A stretch of 64,000 nucleotides of DNA, taken from positions 1,054,001 to 1,118,000 of the forward strand of contig CP046174.1 in the NCBI GenBank assembly GCA_017161075.1, written 5' to 3'. This document shows positions 21,482 to 29,898 of this stretch, piece by piece. Under the pieces are notes generated by a model. The model did not search any database, was not told the DNA's origin, and saw only the letters and a program-made list of their open reading frames with translations. The position numbers were made by a program, and so were the translations under genes. Within the stretch, counting starts at the first letter, position 1; the number at the start of each line of letters is the position of its first letter. This DNA comes from Erysipelotrichaceae bacterium 66202529. Lineage in GTDB: Bacteria; Bacillota_I; Bacilli_A; Erysipelotrichales; Erysipelotrichaceae.

Positions 21482-22810
21482 ATGAAGAAAAATGATCAGG
21501 TACACGGTGTCTGCAGCGGGTATACTCATGATGGACACGGTGTTGTAAAGGTGAATGGTTTCCCATTGTTTGTGAAAGGAATGCTGGAGGGGGAGGAAGG
21601 TGATCTTGTTGTAACGATGGCAAAGAAAACCTTCGGCTATGGCAGACTGCTGAAGCGAAGTGTTACTTCTCCACAGCGTGTTACACCGCCCTGTCCAATC
21701 GCAAAGCAGTGCGGAGGCTGTCAGCTTCAGCATATGTCCTACAGTGAACAGCTGCGGTTTAAAAAGCAGAAGGTACAGGATGTGATTCAGCGGATTGCCC
21801 ACCTGGATGTTGAAGTACAGGATGTTTTGGGAATGCAGGAGTATACGCATTACCGCAATAAGGGACAGATTCCGGTTGGTATGGATAAGGGGAAAACTGT
21901 GACAGGGTTTTATCGCATCAATTCCAATTCCATTATAGATACGGATACTTGTCTGATTCAGAGTGAGCGAATCAATGAGGTATTGCAGGAAATGCGCAGA
22001 TTGCTTCAAACATATAATAATGCAAGGGTGTTCCGCCATCTATTGATTAAGCATGCGTTTTCCAGTGATGAGGTAATGGTTGTCTGGATCGTGCGTTCTT
22101 TTCAGATACCGCATGAGAAAGAAATGGTTCGAGAGCTGAGTGAGGCGCTGCCTTTTGTGAAAAGTATAATAGTGAATCTGAATCAGCGTACAGATAATGT
22201 TATCCTGGGGGATAAGGAGAAGCTGCTGTATGGGGAACGTGTGATTGTTGACAGTATTCATGATTTAAAATTTTCCATATCCTCAAAGTCATTTTATCAG
22301 GTGAATCCAAAGCAGACGGAGGTGCTGTATGGAAAGGCGCTGGAGTTTGCACAGCTTACCGGTAAGGAGACAGTACTGGATTTATATTGCGGTGTGGGGA
22401 CGATTTCCATGTTTTTAGCGCAGCAAGCACGTCATGTGACAGGGATTGAAATCGTACCGCAGGCAATTCAGGATGCGAGGAAGAATGCGGCTTTGAATGG
22501 GATAGCGAATATAGAGTTTGTGTGCAGTGATGCAGCCAGTTATGCGAAGAAGCTGTGTGAGCAGGGGATGCATCCGGATGTGATCGTTGTGGATCCGCCG
22601 CGGAAGGGCTGTGATGCAGAGGCGATAGAGAGTATGGTGATGATGCAGCCAAAGCGGATCGTGTATGTGTCCTGTGACCCGGGTACACTGGCTAGAGATT
22701 TGAAGCTGCTAAAGGAGAAGGGATATCATACCGAGATAGTGCAGCCTGTTGAGATGTTTCCGTTTACGCATCATGTGGAGACGGTAGTTCTGATGTCTAA
22801 GGTCAGGTAA
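21482..22810 (+). CDS. rlmD: 23S rRNA (uracil-C5)-methyltransferase, RlmD/RlmCD family
   Basis: A 442-residue SAM-dependent methyltransferase that makes 5-methyluridine in 23S rRNA. An N-terminal TRAM domain (about 1-55) is followed by the iron-sulfur cysteines CPIAKQCGGC. The SAM site is LDLYCGVGTISMF, and the catalytic and PPRK region is VVDPPRKGCD. A late YVSCDPGTLARD holds the nucleophilic region. GAGGTGAG precedes the ATG. In Bacillota one enzyme often does the work of both RlmC and RlmD. It is the last host housekeeping gene before the accessory island. Confidence 0.93.
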   Translation: MKKNDQVHGVCSGYTHDGHGVVKVNGFPLFVKGMLEGEEGDLVVTMAKKTFGYGRLLKRSVTSPQRVTPPCPIAKQCGGCQLQHMSYSEQLRFKKQKVQDVIQRIAHLDVEVQDVLGMQEYTHYRNKGQIPVGMDKGKTVTGFYRINSNSIIDTDTCLIQSERINEVLQEMRRLLQTYNNARVFRHLLIKHAFSSDEVMVVWIVRSFQIPHEKEMVRELSEALPFVKSIIVNLNQRTDNVILGDKEKLLYGERVIVDSIHDLKFSISSKSFYQVNPKQTEVLYGKALEFAQLTGKETVLDLYCGVGTISMFLAQQARHVTGIEIVPQAIQDARKNAALNGIANIEFVCSDAASYAKKLCEQGMHPDVIVVDPPRKGCDAEAIESMVMMQPKRIVYVSCDPGTLARDLKLLKEKGYHTEIVQPVEMFPFTHHVETVVLMSKVR

Positions 22811-22820
22811 TTATGTGTGA

Positions 22821-22846
22821 AAAAGGCCTGATTTCAGGTCTTTTTT
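22821..22846 (+). terminator. Terminator of rlmD
   Basis: AAAAGGCCTGA (22821-22831) pairs with TCAGGTCTTTT (22834-22844) with one G-U pair, followed by T. It marks the end of the conserved host block. Confidence 0.75.
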
Positions 22847-22938
22847 GCTATCAGGAATATGAAAACATTCAATCCAAGGTCTAAACCTAACGCTCTGCGG
22901 AAACAGGGCAAAGAGGCGTTACCTAAAAATTGTGTATA

Positions 22939-23018
22939 GTTTAGGCGCTGATTTAGATGTCGGGCATTGAAGCAGTGATTTAGATGTCAGAGAGAGTTTA
23001 GGCAGTGGATTGGATGTC
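22939..23018 (+). repeat. Three imperfect 23-bp direct repeats ahead of the HEPN-like gene
   Basis: The copies are 22939-22961, 22966-22988 and 22996-23018, 27 and 30 bases apart. All end in GATGTC, and copies 1 and 2 share TGATTTAGATGTC exactly. The third copy ends 2 bases before the AGGAGG ribosome site of the next gene. They could be operators, a repeat RNA as in type III toxin-antitoxins, or the multi-repeat end of an IS21-type element. A separate inverted repeat (AACGC/GCGTT, about 22893-22919) lies just upstream. Confidence 0.8.
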
Positions 23019-23037
23019 ACAGGAGGTGTTTTATATA

Positions 23038-24435
23038 TTGAATATACGAGATAGAATTAAAGCGATTGATGATGAGTATTCAGAAAGTGAAATCTTTTTG
23101 GAGTATGGGCTGACCAGTTTAATGTTGTACGAGCCTATGCCGTATAAAAACCTTATTGTGGATATAAATATCGAACGAGATAAATATAAAATTACAGAAG
23201 ATAGAATGAAGTTCATTCCGCTATACAAGCAAGTTTATTTTGCGCAAAGAAAAAAATTAAAAGCGATTTTAGCAAAGGTCGAAAACAGAACTACAGTTAT
23301 ATTTCCTGAGCCAACAAGGGAAGAAATGATTAGCCTTTGGGGAGATAGTCGACGATATGATGATTCAATTTCGAACGCTGAAAACGTATATCGTTATGCA
23401 GCAGCCTGCATCAGGAGAGTGATATGCGATACTGAAGAGGAAATCTATTTACTCCGGTATTATCCATCAGTATATTATAACTATTCAGATTCTTATATAG
23501 GTGGTGAGTTTAATTATCGCTATGAAAACGAAGTGATAATTTACAACAAAGTAAATCTACTAACCGATGGGATGCATCATTTTAAGCTTTATGTTAATGA
23601 TGGAACATCTGATATAGATAAGCGTTCTATTCTAAATGTTTTTGCTTATTTGAATGGATGCCCTAATTTTGAATTTCTAAATAATACACGAGTTAATCAA
23701 AAATTGGATGACCTATATCAGAAATTTGATTTGCTTGACTGTATTCGACTCAGACATCCGAAGTACTTGAAATCTGATGTAGAAAAGCCTATATATTTAG
23801 AATTGCCAATACTTAAAAATAAACGGGGACGTAAAATCATAGCTTTTGATAAGATGCCACACGAAGGTATTTTGGATTTATATCATGCCACACTAAAACA
23901 ATTTGAGCCGCTGCCAAGATGTGTTTTCTTATATAGAGTGTTTGAATATGCTGCGGCAAATCATTATAAAACCCGATTTAACCCAGTACAATATAAACCA
24001 GAAGACGCAATAGAATACTATTTGAATTTAGCCATGAATTATAATCCTAACCCACTGTATTTCATAGATTTCGGGAGTGAAAATGCTAAACCAAAGCTCT
24101 GTAATTTCTTTACAGTATTAAAGTCTGAAGCAAAAAGAATATTGAATGAATGGTCCACGGCTCCGTATTTATCGCATAAGACGACAGGTGAAATCATATA
24201 TTTGACAGGTAGAAATTTTACTGTGCATGGGGCTTCAGGAACACGTGGTGAACGAAATATGCAGTACGATTATGATAAAAATTATATGCACATAAATAAT
24301 GTGAACATTCTATTAGAACTTATTGCAAGATATGTTATAGAGTTACTTAATCCGGAATTAAAAAATGTGGTGGAAAGACGAACATTATTTTATAAGGACA
24401 AGTATAAGCGGTTATTCGAAAAAGAAGATAAATAG
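23038..24435 (+). CDS. HEPN-like (ApeA-type?) putative defence protein
   Basis: A 465-residue cytoplasmic protein, clearly A+T-richer than its neighbours. The C-terminal part contains RNFTVHG (Arg392-His397), which fits the Rx4-6H active site of HEPN RNases. It is followed by a long helix (NVNILLELIARYVIELL) as in HEPN bundles. The N-terminal 300 residues have no recognised motif. Large N-domain plus C-terminal HEPN is the layout of ApeA-like abortive-infection proteins, but this is inference from one motif. TTG 23038 follows AGGAGG by 11 bases. A GTG at 23005 lies within the repeats and before that site. The gene converges on the recombinase operon. Confidence 0.6.
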   Translation: MNIRDRIKAIDDEYSESEIFLEYGLTSLMLYEPMPYKNLIVDINIERDKYKITEDRMKFIPLYKQVYFAQRKKLKAILAKVENRTTVIFPEPTREEMISLWGDSRRYDDSISNAENVYRYAAACIRRVICDTEEEIYLLRYYPSVYYNYSDSYIGGEFNYRYENEVIIYNKVNLLTDGMHHFKLYVNDGTSDIDKRSILNVFAYLNGCPNFEFLNNTRVNQKLDDLYQKFDLLDCIRLRHPKYLKSDVEKPIYLELPILKNKRGRKIIAFDKMPHEGILDLYHATLKQFEPLPRCVFLYRVFEYAAANHYKTRFNPVQYKPEDAIEYYLNLAMNYNPNPLYFIDFGSENAKPKLCNFFTVLKSEAKRILNEWSTAPYLSHKTTGEIIYLTGRNFTVHGASGTRGERNMQYDYDKNYMHINNVNILLELIARYVIELLNPELKNVVERRTLFYKDKYKRLFEKEDK

Positions 24436-24438
24436 AAA

Positions 24439-24471
24439 AAGCCCTCCCAGCCATCATGGCCGAGAAGGCTT
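24439..24471 (-). terminator. Terminator of the recombinase operon
   Basis: A 14-pair stem (24439-24452 with 24458-24471, including G-U pairs) and a 5-base loop are followed on the minus strand by CTTTTTCTATTT. It lies between the convergent HEPN-like and recombinase genes. The left prophage end (attL) is likely in or near this stretch. Confidence 0.8.
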
Positions 24472-24487
24472 CGTGCATCTATAGGCA

Positions 24488-26056
24488 TTAACCTTTAATA
24501 TCAACGCTAACGCCAGACTTGAATTCCACCGTAAAGTGGTCATCGAATACCATGATTTTCTGCAGCAGCCTGCGGACAAGGCTTTCATCAAAGTCTGTTA
24601 TTCCGCTGGGCTGTTCCTTTAGGAAATCGCAAAGCTCGGTAATGCGAGCAAGTTTTTCATCACGGATGACGCTGTCGGTTTCTGATTTTGATTTCAGCTC
24701 ACGGAGCTGGAATATCTCCTCGGCGATGGAGTCGTAATCATCACGATTGTTGGCCTTCTGCAAGAGCTCCTTTTGCAGCTCCAGCAGCTTGGCGTCAATG
24801 TCATCGGTGGAAGCGCTGGCATCGTTGCGAATGACCGTTGCAATGTTCTCCTGCAGCATTTTCATATAGCCGCTTTTGTCAAGTATCATCTCATTGATGG
24901 CTTTCAGGATGATGTCCTGCAAAAGCTCTTCATTGACTGTTCTGGCCCGGCAAGCGATGCCAGTGTTCTGCAGGCGACTTTCGCAGCGCCACACGATGGA
25001 TTTGCAGCCACGGTTGTTCCAGTGGATTCGGCGAAACATCTCCTTGCATTCTCCGCAGAAGATGAGCTGTGAGAAACAGTGATTACTGCTGTAGCTACGC
25101 TTACAGCCATTGGCGCTGGTATGAATTACTCGCCTGCGTACCAGTTCTTCCTGCACCTGCATGAAGATTTCCTTTGGAATAATTGCGTCGTGATTTCCTT
25201 CAACGTAATACTGAGGAACGGTGCCGTTATTCTTGATTCTGGTTTTACTGAGAAAGTCGGTGGTGTAGGTCTTTTGAAGGAGAGCATCACCGATGTATTT
25301 TTCATTGCGTAAAATCTTATTGATGGTGCTTGTCCACCATTTGGTTTTGCCTGCGCCGGTGAGAATACCGTCGGCCATAAGCCCGGCGGCAATCTTATCC
25401 ATGCTATAGCCTTCCATATACTCACGGTAGATGCGCTTGACCGTTTCGGCCTGTTCCGGGTCAATAATAAGTTTCCCGTCAGCATCTTTCGTATAACCAA
25501 GGAAGTGATTATGGTTGACTTGAACGTGTCCTTGCTGGTAGCGGTACTGCAAGCCGAGCTTGATATTCTGGCTCATGGATTGGCTTTCTTGCTGGGCCAG
25601 AGAAGCCATAATGGTAAGAAGCACTTCCCCCTTGGCGTCCATCGTATTGATGGATTCCTTTTCAAAGTAAACCGGGATGTTCTTATCTTTAAGCTGGCGG
25701 ATAAATTTCAAGCAGTCCAGCGTGTTTCTGGCAAAGCGACTAATGGATTTTGTGATAATCATATCGATGTTGCCAGCCATACACTCATCAATCATACGAT
25801 TGAATTCGGTACGCTTTTTGGTGTTGGTACCGGAGATACCGTCATCAGCAAAAATGCCTGCCAGCTGCCATTCTGGATTCTTGGAAATATACTCTGTATA
25901 ATGTTCAATCTGTGCGTCATAGCTGGTGGCCTGCTCATCGCTGTCGGTACTGACACGGCAGTACGCTGCGACTCGGAGCTTCGGCTTTTCAGAGGATTTG
26001 ATGGTGTTGCCGATCTGACGCCTTGCCGGTATGACCATAACCTTACTTTGTGCCAT
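24488..26056 (-). CDS. Large serine recombinase (third of three)
   Basis: A 522-residue site-specific recombinase. The N-terminal resolvase domain has [16 protein letters not shown] with nucleophile Ser36. It continues with the recombinase domain, a zinc ribbon ([10 protein letters not shown] and a later Cys pair) and a coiled coil near the C-terminus. Such enzymes integrate and excise phages and conjugative elements between short att sites. ATG 26056 follows CGGAGGTG. The start overlaps the end of the previous gene by 14 bases. It is the gene closest to the left prophage boundary, where attP would be expected. Confidence 0.92.
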   Translation of the reverse strand: MAQSKVMVIPARRQIGNTIKSSEKPKLRVAAYCRVSTDSDEQATSYDAQIEHYTEYISKNPEWQLAGIFADDGISGTNTKKRTEFNRMIDECMAGNIDMIITKSISRFARNTLDCLKFIRQLKDKNIPVYFEKESINTMDAKGEVLLTIMASLAQQESQSMSQNIKLGLQYRYQQGHVQVNHNHFLGYTKDADGKLIIDPEQAETVKRIYREYMEGYSMDKIAAGLMADGILTGAGKTKWWTSTINKILRNEKYIGDALLQKTYTTDFLSKTRIKNNGTVPQYYVEGNHDAIIPKEIFMQVQEELVRRRVIHTSANGCKRSYSSNHCFSQLIFCGECKEMFRRIHWNNRGCKSIVWRCESRLQNTGIACRARTVNEELLQDIILKAINEMILDKSGYMKMLQENIATVIRNDASASTDDIDAKLLELQKELLQKANNRDDYDSIAEEIFQLRELKSKSETDSVIRDEKLARITELCDFLKEQPSGITDFDESLVRRLLQKIMVFDDHFTVEFKSGVSVDIKG

Positions 26057-26474
26057 TGGTAATCACCTCCGTTCTGATGAGGCTGTACAGGTACTCAGCC
26101 TGTCTAAGCGGATTCGGCAGTTCCTTTTCGGCTTGACTCATAAGAAAGTCGGTAGGAACATATTTCACATGTTGCTTGGACACTTTATCAAGTCGACCTA
26201 ATTTGCCTGCACGCTTTTCAAGCTCGACAGGAACCGCATCAAAGGTCGCTTTGTCAATAATCGCTGGGTAAAAGCTATCACCCAGGTAGTGCTTATTAAG
26301 CATCATTCGTTTAGCTGTACCGTGGTAGGGTTCAAGACCTGACTTCTTCGCAGCATCGCTGAGTCCCATGCCAGATAAATAATTTTCGAAAAGTGCTCGA
26401 ATGGTGGAGGCAGCAGCTTCATCAATAACTGCTTTTCCATTTTCTATACGATAGCCGTAGGGTGTATGGCCCAT
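26043..26474 (-). CDS. Recombinase-domain protein lacking the catalytic domain
   Basis: A 143-residue protein matching only the middle recombinase domain of large serine recombinases: [21 protein letters not shown], then [15 protein letters not shown]. There is no resolvase domain and no catalytic serine. It has its own ribosome site (AAAGGATG) and sits 4 bases after recombinase 1 and overlapping recombinase 3. The clean ends argue for a dedicated partner, perhaps a directionality or DNA-targeting subunit, and not just a fragment. That role is an inference. Confidence 0.7.
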   Translation of the reverse strand: MGHTPYGYRIENGKAVIDEAAASTIRALFENYLSGMGLSDAAKKSGLEPYHGTAKRMMLNKHYLGDSFYPAIIDKATFDAVPVELEKRAGKLGRLDKVSKQHVKYVPTDFLMSQAEKELPNPLRQAEYLYSLIRTEVITNGTK

Positions 26475-26478
26475 ATAA

Positions 26479-28035
26479 TCACATCCTTTCTCGCAGTGTT
26501 AATCCGCACTTCAGTTCAAAGCCGACTTCTTCACGGCTGTAAACAATGATGTGGTCTGCATATTCTGTAAATAAAGTTTCTCTAAATTCCTGCAGCATAT
26601 CAGTGTGCTCGGTGAAATGCAGGAGCTTTTGAAGCTCTGCAATTCGTGTTGAGGCCTGACCGCTACTGTTTTGAAGCATTTCAATTTCTGTTTTGCACGC
26701 TTCCGTCTGCGTCATCAGCTCATTTTTCTGCTGGGTAAAAATAATCTGGTCAAGGTAGCCTTGTGCCATCAAGCGCTGCAGGGTTTGTCTCTGCTCTGTG
26801 ATTTGCAATAGCTGCCTTTCCAGTTCTCGTATGCGGCAAATGCCGCCATCCTCTGAGGTGTTTTTGAGCTGCTCCAGAAGTGGAGCCAGAAGCATTTTCC
26901 TGCTGAAGATGAGCTTATTCATCATAGTAATAAAAGCATGCTCAAGGTCATCGTTTCGGATATACAGCATGGAGCAGGCTTTCACATTATCCAGATGCGT
27001 GTTACAAGTCCATGCAGCATATTTGTGACCCTTACAGGTGTGGATTCGCCTGCGGAAGGTTGCACCACATTCGCTGCAGATGATGTTACCCGAAAAGGCA
27101 TAACGTTGTAGGTACTTGTCGCAGCCTTTTACAATACCTTTTTCAATACTATGCTGTTCCAAAAGGCGTGCAGCCAGTTCAAAGTCCTCGTGACTAATGA
27201 TTGCTTCGTGGTGTTCAGCGCAGAAGTATTGGTCTTTTTCACCGTTGTTCTGGTGCCGATTGAACTGTACATCTGTATAGGTCTTTTGAAAGATGGTATC
27301 GCCGGTGTACTTCTCATTTGTCAGAATCGCCTTTATGGTGCCGTGTGACCACCTGCCACCTTTCTTTGTGGGTATTTGACGGGCGTTGTAATCCTTGGCA
27401 ATTTGGTTAATGCCAATGCCAGACAGGAAGGCCTGGAATATTTCCTTCACTATATCTGCCTGTTCTGGATTCACCTTCATTTCTTCTCCGTCCCAGTCAT
27501 AACCGTAGGGCGGATAACTGATTTTGAAGGTACCATTTTGGAAACGCTTCTGAACGGCCCACTTGGTATTTTCAGAGGTGGAGGTGGACTCCCCCTCCGC
27601 CATCGAGCTTAGAATTGCCAGCATTAGCTCACTTTCCATTGAGCCGGTGTTTAGGTTTTCCTTCTCAAAAAAGATAGGAACATTCACCGCAAGTAAGCGC
27701 CTGACCAGTTCTAAGCAATCTGTTGTATTTCTGGAAAAGCGGCTCAGTGACTTTGTGATAACCATATCGATTTGATGATTTTCACAATCTGACATGAGTT
27801 GAAGGAGGGCCGTTCTTTTTTCCTTTTTGGTGCCGGTGATACCTTCATCGTAGTAAATACCGGCAAGCTCCCAGTCATTTCTGGAGTTGATGTAATTTTC
27901 AAAGTATGTCTTTTGCGTATACAGACTTTCAAGCTGTGCATCACTGCCGGTTGATACACGGCAGTAGGCCGCTACACGGAGCTTTTTCTTTTCAGCAGGA
28001 GCTTTCACCTGCTGCAATTTTGTGATTGTTTTCAA
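26479..28035 (-). CDS. Large serine recombinase (first of three)
   Basis: A 518-residue recombinase with [16 protein letters not shown] (nucleophile Ser28), recombinase domain PYGYDWDGEEM, zinc ribbon CSECGATFRRR and a coiled-coil region. The start is TTG 28035 after AGGAGGTG. It is only distantly similar to the recombinase at 24488, so the two may act together or on different sites. It follows the small gene at 28083 in the same direction. Confidence 0.92.
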   Translation of the reverse strand: MKTITKLQQVKAPAEKKKLRVAAYCRVSTGSDAQLESLYTQKTYFENYINSRNDWELAGIYYDEGITGTKKEKRTALLQLMSDCENHQIDMVITKSLSRFSRNTTDCLELVRRLLAVNVPIFFEKENLNTGSMESELMLAILSSMAEGESTSTSENTKWAVQKRFQNGTFKISYPPYGYDWDGEEMKVNPEQADIVKEIFQAFLSGIGINQIAKDYNARQIPTKKGGRWSHGTIKAILTNEKYTGDTIFQKTYTDVQFNRHQNNGEKDQYFCAEHHEAIISHEDFELAARLLEQHSIEKGIVKGCDKYLQRYAFSGNIICSECGATFRRRIHTCKGHKYAAWTCNTHLDNVKACSMLYIRNDDLEHAFITMMNKLIFSRKMLLAPLLEQLKNTSEDGGICRIRELERQLLQITEQRQTLQRLMAQGYLDQIIFTQQKNELMTQTEACKTEIEMLQNSSGQASTRIAELQKLLHFTEHTDMLQEFRETLFTEYADHIIVYSREEVGFELKCGLTLRERM

Positions 28036-28082
28036 GCTATCACCTCCTTGTCAGTGTCACATATTACCTCTGAATGCGTCTA

Positions 28083-28331
28083 TTATCCACTTATATCGGG
28101 CATAATCTCGACCAGATATGGGGAGAAAGTTTTGCGGTTTAGGAGCGTTATTTTGTTGTATTCCAACAAGGAAATAAGTCCAGAATCCAGCATATTTTGA
28201 AGCAGTAACTCGGCCTTGTGGTAACCGGCATCACGCTGCAATTGTTCTGTTGTGGGTGGTGTTGGTGGTGCCACCATCGGAAGCGCTTCAAGAGAAATCG
28301 GTGTTAATAATACTTTTTGTTCGTTTGTCAT
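28083..28331 (-). CDS. Small SHOCT-like protein of the recombinase operon
   Basis: An 82-residue protein with a proline-rich N-terminal part (VAPPTPPTTEQLQ) and a C-terminal segment (LLQNMLDSGLISLLEYNKI) resembling the SHOCT short helical domain. TTGGAGGT precedes the ATG. It is the first gene of the recombinase operon and follows one copy of the 35-bp repeat element. It might help bring recombinases together, but no function is known. Confidence 0.6.
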   Translation of the reverse strand: MTNEQKVLLTPISLEALPMVAPPTPPTTEQLQRDAGYHKAELLLQNMLDSGLISLLEYNKITLLNRKTFSPYLVEIMPDISG

Positions 28332-28361
28332 AGTTGACCTCCAATCTGAGAAATTCTCTAA

Positions 28362-28396
28362 TTTCCCACTGGAGATGAAATTTGATTTTGAGCGGA
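28362..28396 (-). repeat. 35-bp two-box element, copy A
   Basis: Plus-strand reading: TTTCCCACTGGAGA (28362-28375), 12 variable bases, then TTGAGCGGA ending at 28396. The same two boxes at the same spacing occur at 56113-56147 and 60387-60421. Identity with copy B extends to 24 bases at the left box. It lies between the amidase terminator and the recombinase operon. Confidence 0.8.
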
Positions 28397-28403
28397 CAAA
28401 AAG

Positions 28404-28433
28404 AAAAAGGCCTGCAGGATTCTCCCACAGGCC
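28404..28433 (-). terminator. Terminator of the lysis genes
   Basis: GGCCTG (28409-28414) pairs with CAGGCC (28428-28433), extended by imperfect pairs, followed on the minus strand by TTTTTCTTTTT. It separates the late operon from the recombinase operon. Confidence 0.85.
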
Positions 28434-28448
28434 AAAGCTATATCGGTA

Positions 28449-29396
28449 TTAAATTCGTGAGGCATAGTCAAGGGAAATCCAGCCATCACGTCCATTGGCA
28501 TAAGATTTCAAAAGGCCCCATTTAGAAGCACCCTGTCCAGTGGCTTCCTCCACGATGGTGAAGCAGCCCTTTCCGGTGAACTTTCCGACTGTATTGTAGT
28601 TCGTGCCAGGGCCTTTGCGGATGTTTAGATTATCAATGGTGACACTGACCATATAGGGAGTAAAGCCCTCGGTGACGGTAGCAGTGTTGCCGTAGACGAC
28701 CTTGCCCTCTTCATCAAAAACCGCATAGCCGGGATTGGCGTCAACCTTCGCCTTTGCATTGGCCAGTACCTTGTAGGCACCAAGCTGACTCTTGCTGTCG
28801 GCCCAGGTCTTACGGACACGGTACCAGATTGATTTTTCAGGGATAGGCTCCGGAGTAGAGCCAAGAGCAGCAGTAACCTTTGCTGCCAAATCTCCAAGAC
28901 GGTTATAGAGCCAGTCGCCCGGACAGCTCTTATTCGCAAACCAGCGATGAACAGTAATAACCATTTCCTCTGATTTTGGAGCGTAGTTTAAGGTCTTGTC
29001 CTTGTCGCCCAGCCACAGGAGCTTAGTCTTTCCGTTGCGCTGGCAGATGTCGGTACAGAGCTTGATAAGCGTTGCATAAACAGCAGCATTCATGGTGTAG
29101 GGCTCTATCTTATCGCTGGCGCACTCGATGGTAATAGCACGCTGGTCATTTGCATTGCTGGAGGTGCACCAAGAACGATTCTTTTCCTCTACGCAAAGGG
29201 ATACACGGCCATCGGTGCCGATGCCGTAATTGCAGCTTGCATCTCGTCCTGCCGGAAAGCAGGCACAGATGGTTTCTGCGGATAACTGACCCACCACACA
29301 ATGAGGTGTGATACGGTCAATGGAATGGGTTCTCTGCCCGGAGTGATTTGGACTCAACCCTGTGTAAGCTACTAAAGAACTGTTTGTATAACCCAT
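28449..29396 (-). CDS. Endolysin, N-acetylmuramoyl-L-alanine amidase with C-terminal SH3b
   Basis: A 315-residue amidase that cuts the peptide from glycan in peptidoglycan at lysis. The amidase_2 domain (about 1-165) has zinc-site candidates in DRITPHCVVG and VHRWFANKSCPGDW. A linker region (WYRVRKTWADSKSQLGAYK) and an SH3b wall-binding domain (LNIRKGPGTNYNTVGKF) follow. GGAGATGAG precedes ATG 29396. The upstream holin reading frame, if restored, would end 3 bases before this ATG. Confidence 0.92.
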   Translation of the reverse strand: MGYTNSSLVAYTGLSPNHSGQRTHSIDRITPHCVVGQLSAETICACFPAGRDASCNYGIGTDGRVSLCVEEKNRSWCTSSNANDQRAITIECASDKIEPYTMNAAVYATLIKLCTDICQRNGKTKLLWLGDKDKTLNYAPKSEEMVITVHRWFANKSCPGDWLYNRLGDLAAKVTAALGSTPEPIPEKSIWYRVRKTWADSKSQLGAYKVLANAKAKVDANPGYAVFDEEGKVVYGNTATVTEGFTPYMVSVTIDNLNIRKGPGTNYNTVGKFTGKGCFTIVEEATGQGASKWGLLKSYANGRDGWISLDYASRI

Positions 29397-29398
29397 AA

Positions 29399-29813
29399 TT
29401 ACTCATCTCCTTTCTCGCTGCGGTCATGCAACTGTTCCAATACTTCCTTCATTTTTTTCTGGGATAGGCAGACCAAGGTGTCCTGCATTTTCAAGAAGGG
29501 AAATGCCTTCATTGGAAATGTAGAAAAATGCAACAGCAGTACGCAGCACCGAACCACTGCCGATAACCTGCACATCAAGAATATTTGCAATCCCTACAAG
29601 CAGAAAAATCAGCACCTTTCGGCAGATACCTTTGAATCCGACCTCGCTGGACAAGGTATGGTCTGCAATGGCACACATCACTCCCGTGATATAATCCACC
29701 ACTACAAAGGCAAGCAGTGCATAGAGCAGGCCGTCACAGCCGCCCAAAAACCAGCCGAGCCATCCTCCGATGACTGCAAAAACAAATTGAATCGTATTCC
29801 AGAATTCTTTCAT
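29399..29813 (-). pseudogene. Phage holin with a homopolymer frameshift near the C-terminus
   Basis: The intact frame from ATG 29813 gives 129 residues ending at 29424. Membrane helices and the holin-4 pattern (FVVVDYITGVMCA, then ISLLENAGHLGLPIPEK) are normal. After PIPEK a run of seven A (minus strand, 29452-29458) shifts the frame to NEGSIGTVA. With six A it would continue MKEVLEQLHDRSEKGDE and stop at 29399, the usual holin tail, for 137 residues. This may be a true indel, transcriptional slippage, or a sequencing error. The membrane part is intact, so function may survive. Confidence 0.75.
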
Positions 29814-29845
29814 GATAAATTCCTCTCTTTCTTTGATTTTTGTAT

Positions 29846-29877
29846 GAAAAAAGGACTGTCCAAAATTGGATAGTCCT
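29846..29877 (-). terminator. Terminator between tail and lysis genes
   Basis: AGGACTGTCCAA (29852-29863) pairs with TTGGATAGTCCT (29866-29877) with one mismatch, and T6 follows on the minus strand. Confidence 0.85.
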
Positions 29878-29898
29878 CATTCCCAAAGTATTAAATTG

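Noticed and set aside
22939..23018. CRISPR array
   Set aside because: Only three degenerate copies with spacers of 4 and 7 bases; no cas genes.
29478..29873. 131-codon plus-strand frame over the holin
   Set aside because: Antisense to the holin membrane segments and no ribosome site.
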